Of a stretch of 5,295 nt of DNA, positions 5,108 to 5,295 are shown piece after piece. The DNA comes from Pseudomonadota bacterium (lineage in GTDB: Bacteria; Pseudomonadota; Alphaproteobacteria; Acetobacterales; Acetobacteraceae). The DNA lies in NCBI GenBank assembly GCA_021779655.1, contig JAJYAF010000194.1:1-5295 (forward strand), read 5' to 3'. Below the pieces are notes generated by a model. The model searched no databases, was not told where the DNA came from, and saw nothing but the letters and a program-made list of their open reading frames with translations. The translations under genes and the position numbers were made by a program. The number at the start of each line of letters is the position of its first letter. Within the stretch, counting starts at the first letter, position 1.

Positions 5108-5295
5108 CCATATCCTTCGCGCGAGGCGTTCGACGAAAAGTTCTTCGAGGCGGTGGATCGCGTTCAGCCCGATCTCATCGTCTGTGCGGGATATATGCGC
5201 CTCATCAGCGCGGCCGAAGCGCGCCGCCACCAGGGACGCATGATCAACATCCATCCATCGCTGCTGCCCCGCTATCCGGGGCTCGACACGCACGC
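5108..5295 (+). pseudogene. purN: PurN (GAR transformylase) segment lacking its N-terminus, truncated by window edge
   Basis: The plus-strand frame reads PYPSREAFDEKF, then PDLIVCAGYMRLIS and GRMINIHPSLLPRYPGLDTH before the right edge. It aligns with phosphoribosylglycinamide formyltransferase from about residue 63 of the E. coli protein, including the NIHPSLLP motif whose Asn and His take part in formyl transfer from 10-formyl-tetrahydrofolate in purine synthesis. HPSLLPxYPG favours PurN over the deformylase PurU. The first 60 or so residues, with the glycine-rich phosphate-binding motif (GxGSN), are missing. An in-frame TGA at 5105-5107 sits one codon before the similarity begins, and no homologous N-terminus is visible upstream in any frame. 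No credible start codon or ribosome binding site precedes it. I infer a 5'-truncated gene or recombination product; the later part, including the catalytic Asp, lies outside the window. Confidence 0.8.

Noticed and set aside
4982..5293. 103-residue minus-strand gene at the right edge
   Set aside because: Its first 60 residues are antisense to the PurN segment. Only the tail (4982-5105) has unusual composition, and I cannot assign it to a family.

Overview
The window looks like chromosome from a high-GC alphaproteobacterium. This rests on base composition, GC-rich third codon positions, the soxBDA layout and palindromic repeats of a kind common in rhizobial and Rhodopseudomonas-like genomes. 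The genus is an inference. All five well-supported genes are on the minus strand and run leftward from about 4324 to 1. A fragment of a sixth gene enters from the right on the plus strand.

Left part (1-1692): the start of a heterotetrameric sarcosine oxidase operon in the order soxB, soxD, soxA. soxA is cut by the window edge and soxG would lie beyond it. The enzyme oxidatively demethylates sarcosine to glycine, using FAD and covalent FMN, and passes the methyl carbon to tetrahydrofolate. Spacing is 2 nt between soxB and soxD, and soxD and soxA overlap by one base. The 80-bp gap upstream of soxB holds a direct repeat with a 20-bp period and a small inverted repeat, which are candidate regulator sites.

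Middle part (1773-4324): a translationally coupled pair. A 571-residue protein with an N-terminal PP2C-like domain, a Ser/Thr kinase domain and a C-terminal membrane anchor overlaps by one base the start of a 278-residue calcineurin-like metallophosphoesterase. The kinase keeps its catalytic residues, but the PP2C-like domain has lost several metal-binding aspartates and looks like a pseudophosphatase. The pair may be a signalling module whose phosphatase activity, if any, comes from the separate enzyme.

Right part (4278-5295): a patchwork of gene remnants. It contains the frameshifted C-terminal end of an ATP:cob(I)alamin adenosyltransferase, a His/Trp-rich coding fragment of unknown family, two hairpin repeats with the shared termini ATACCA/TGGTAT, a well-formed ribosome binding site and start codon whose reading frame closes after 17 codons, several small palindromes, and a PurN (GAR transformylase) segment lacking its N-terminal third and preceded by an in-frame stop. 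This reads as a recombination or decay hotspot. A chimeric assembly cannot be excluded.

No complete, clearly new multi-gene system is visible. The best leads are the pseudophosphatase-kinase plus phosphoesterase pair, the ATACCA-ended repeats that sit in frame inside an open reading frame, and the repeat upstream of soxB.
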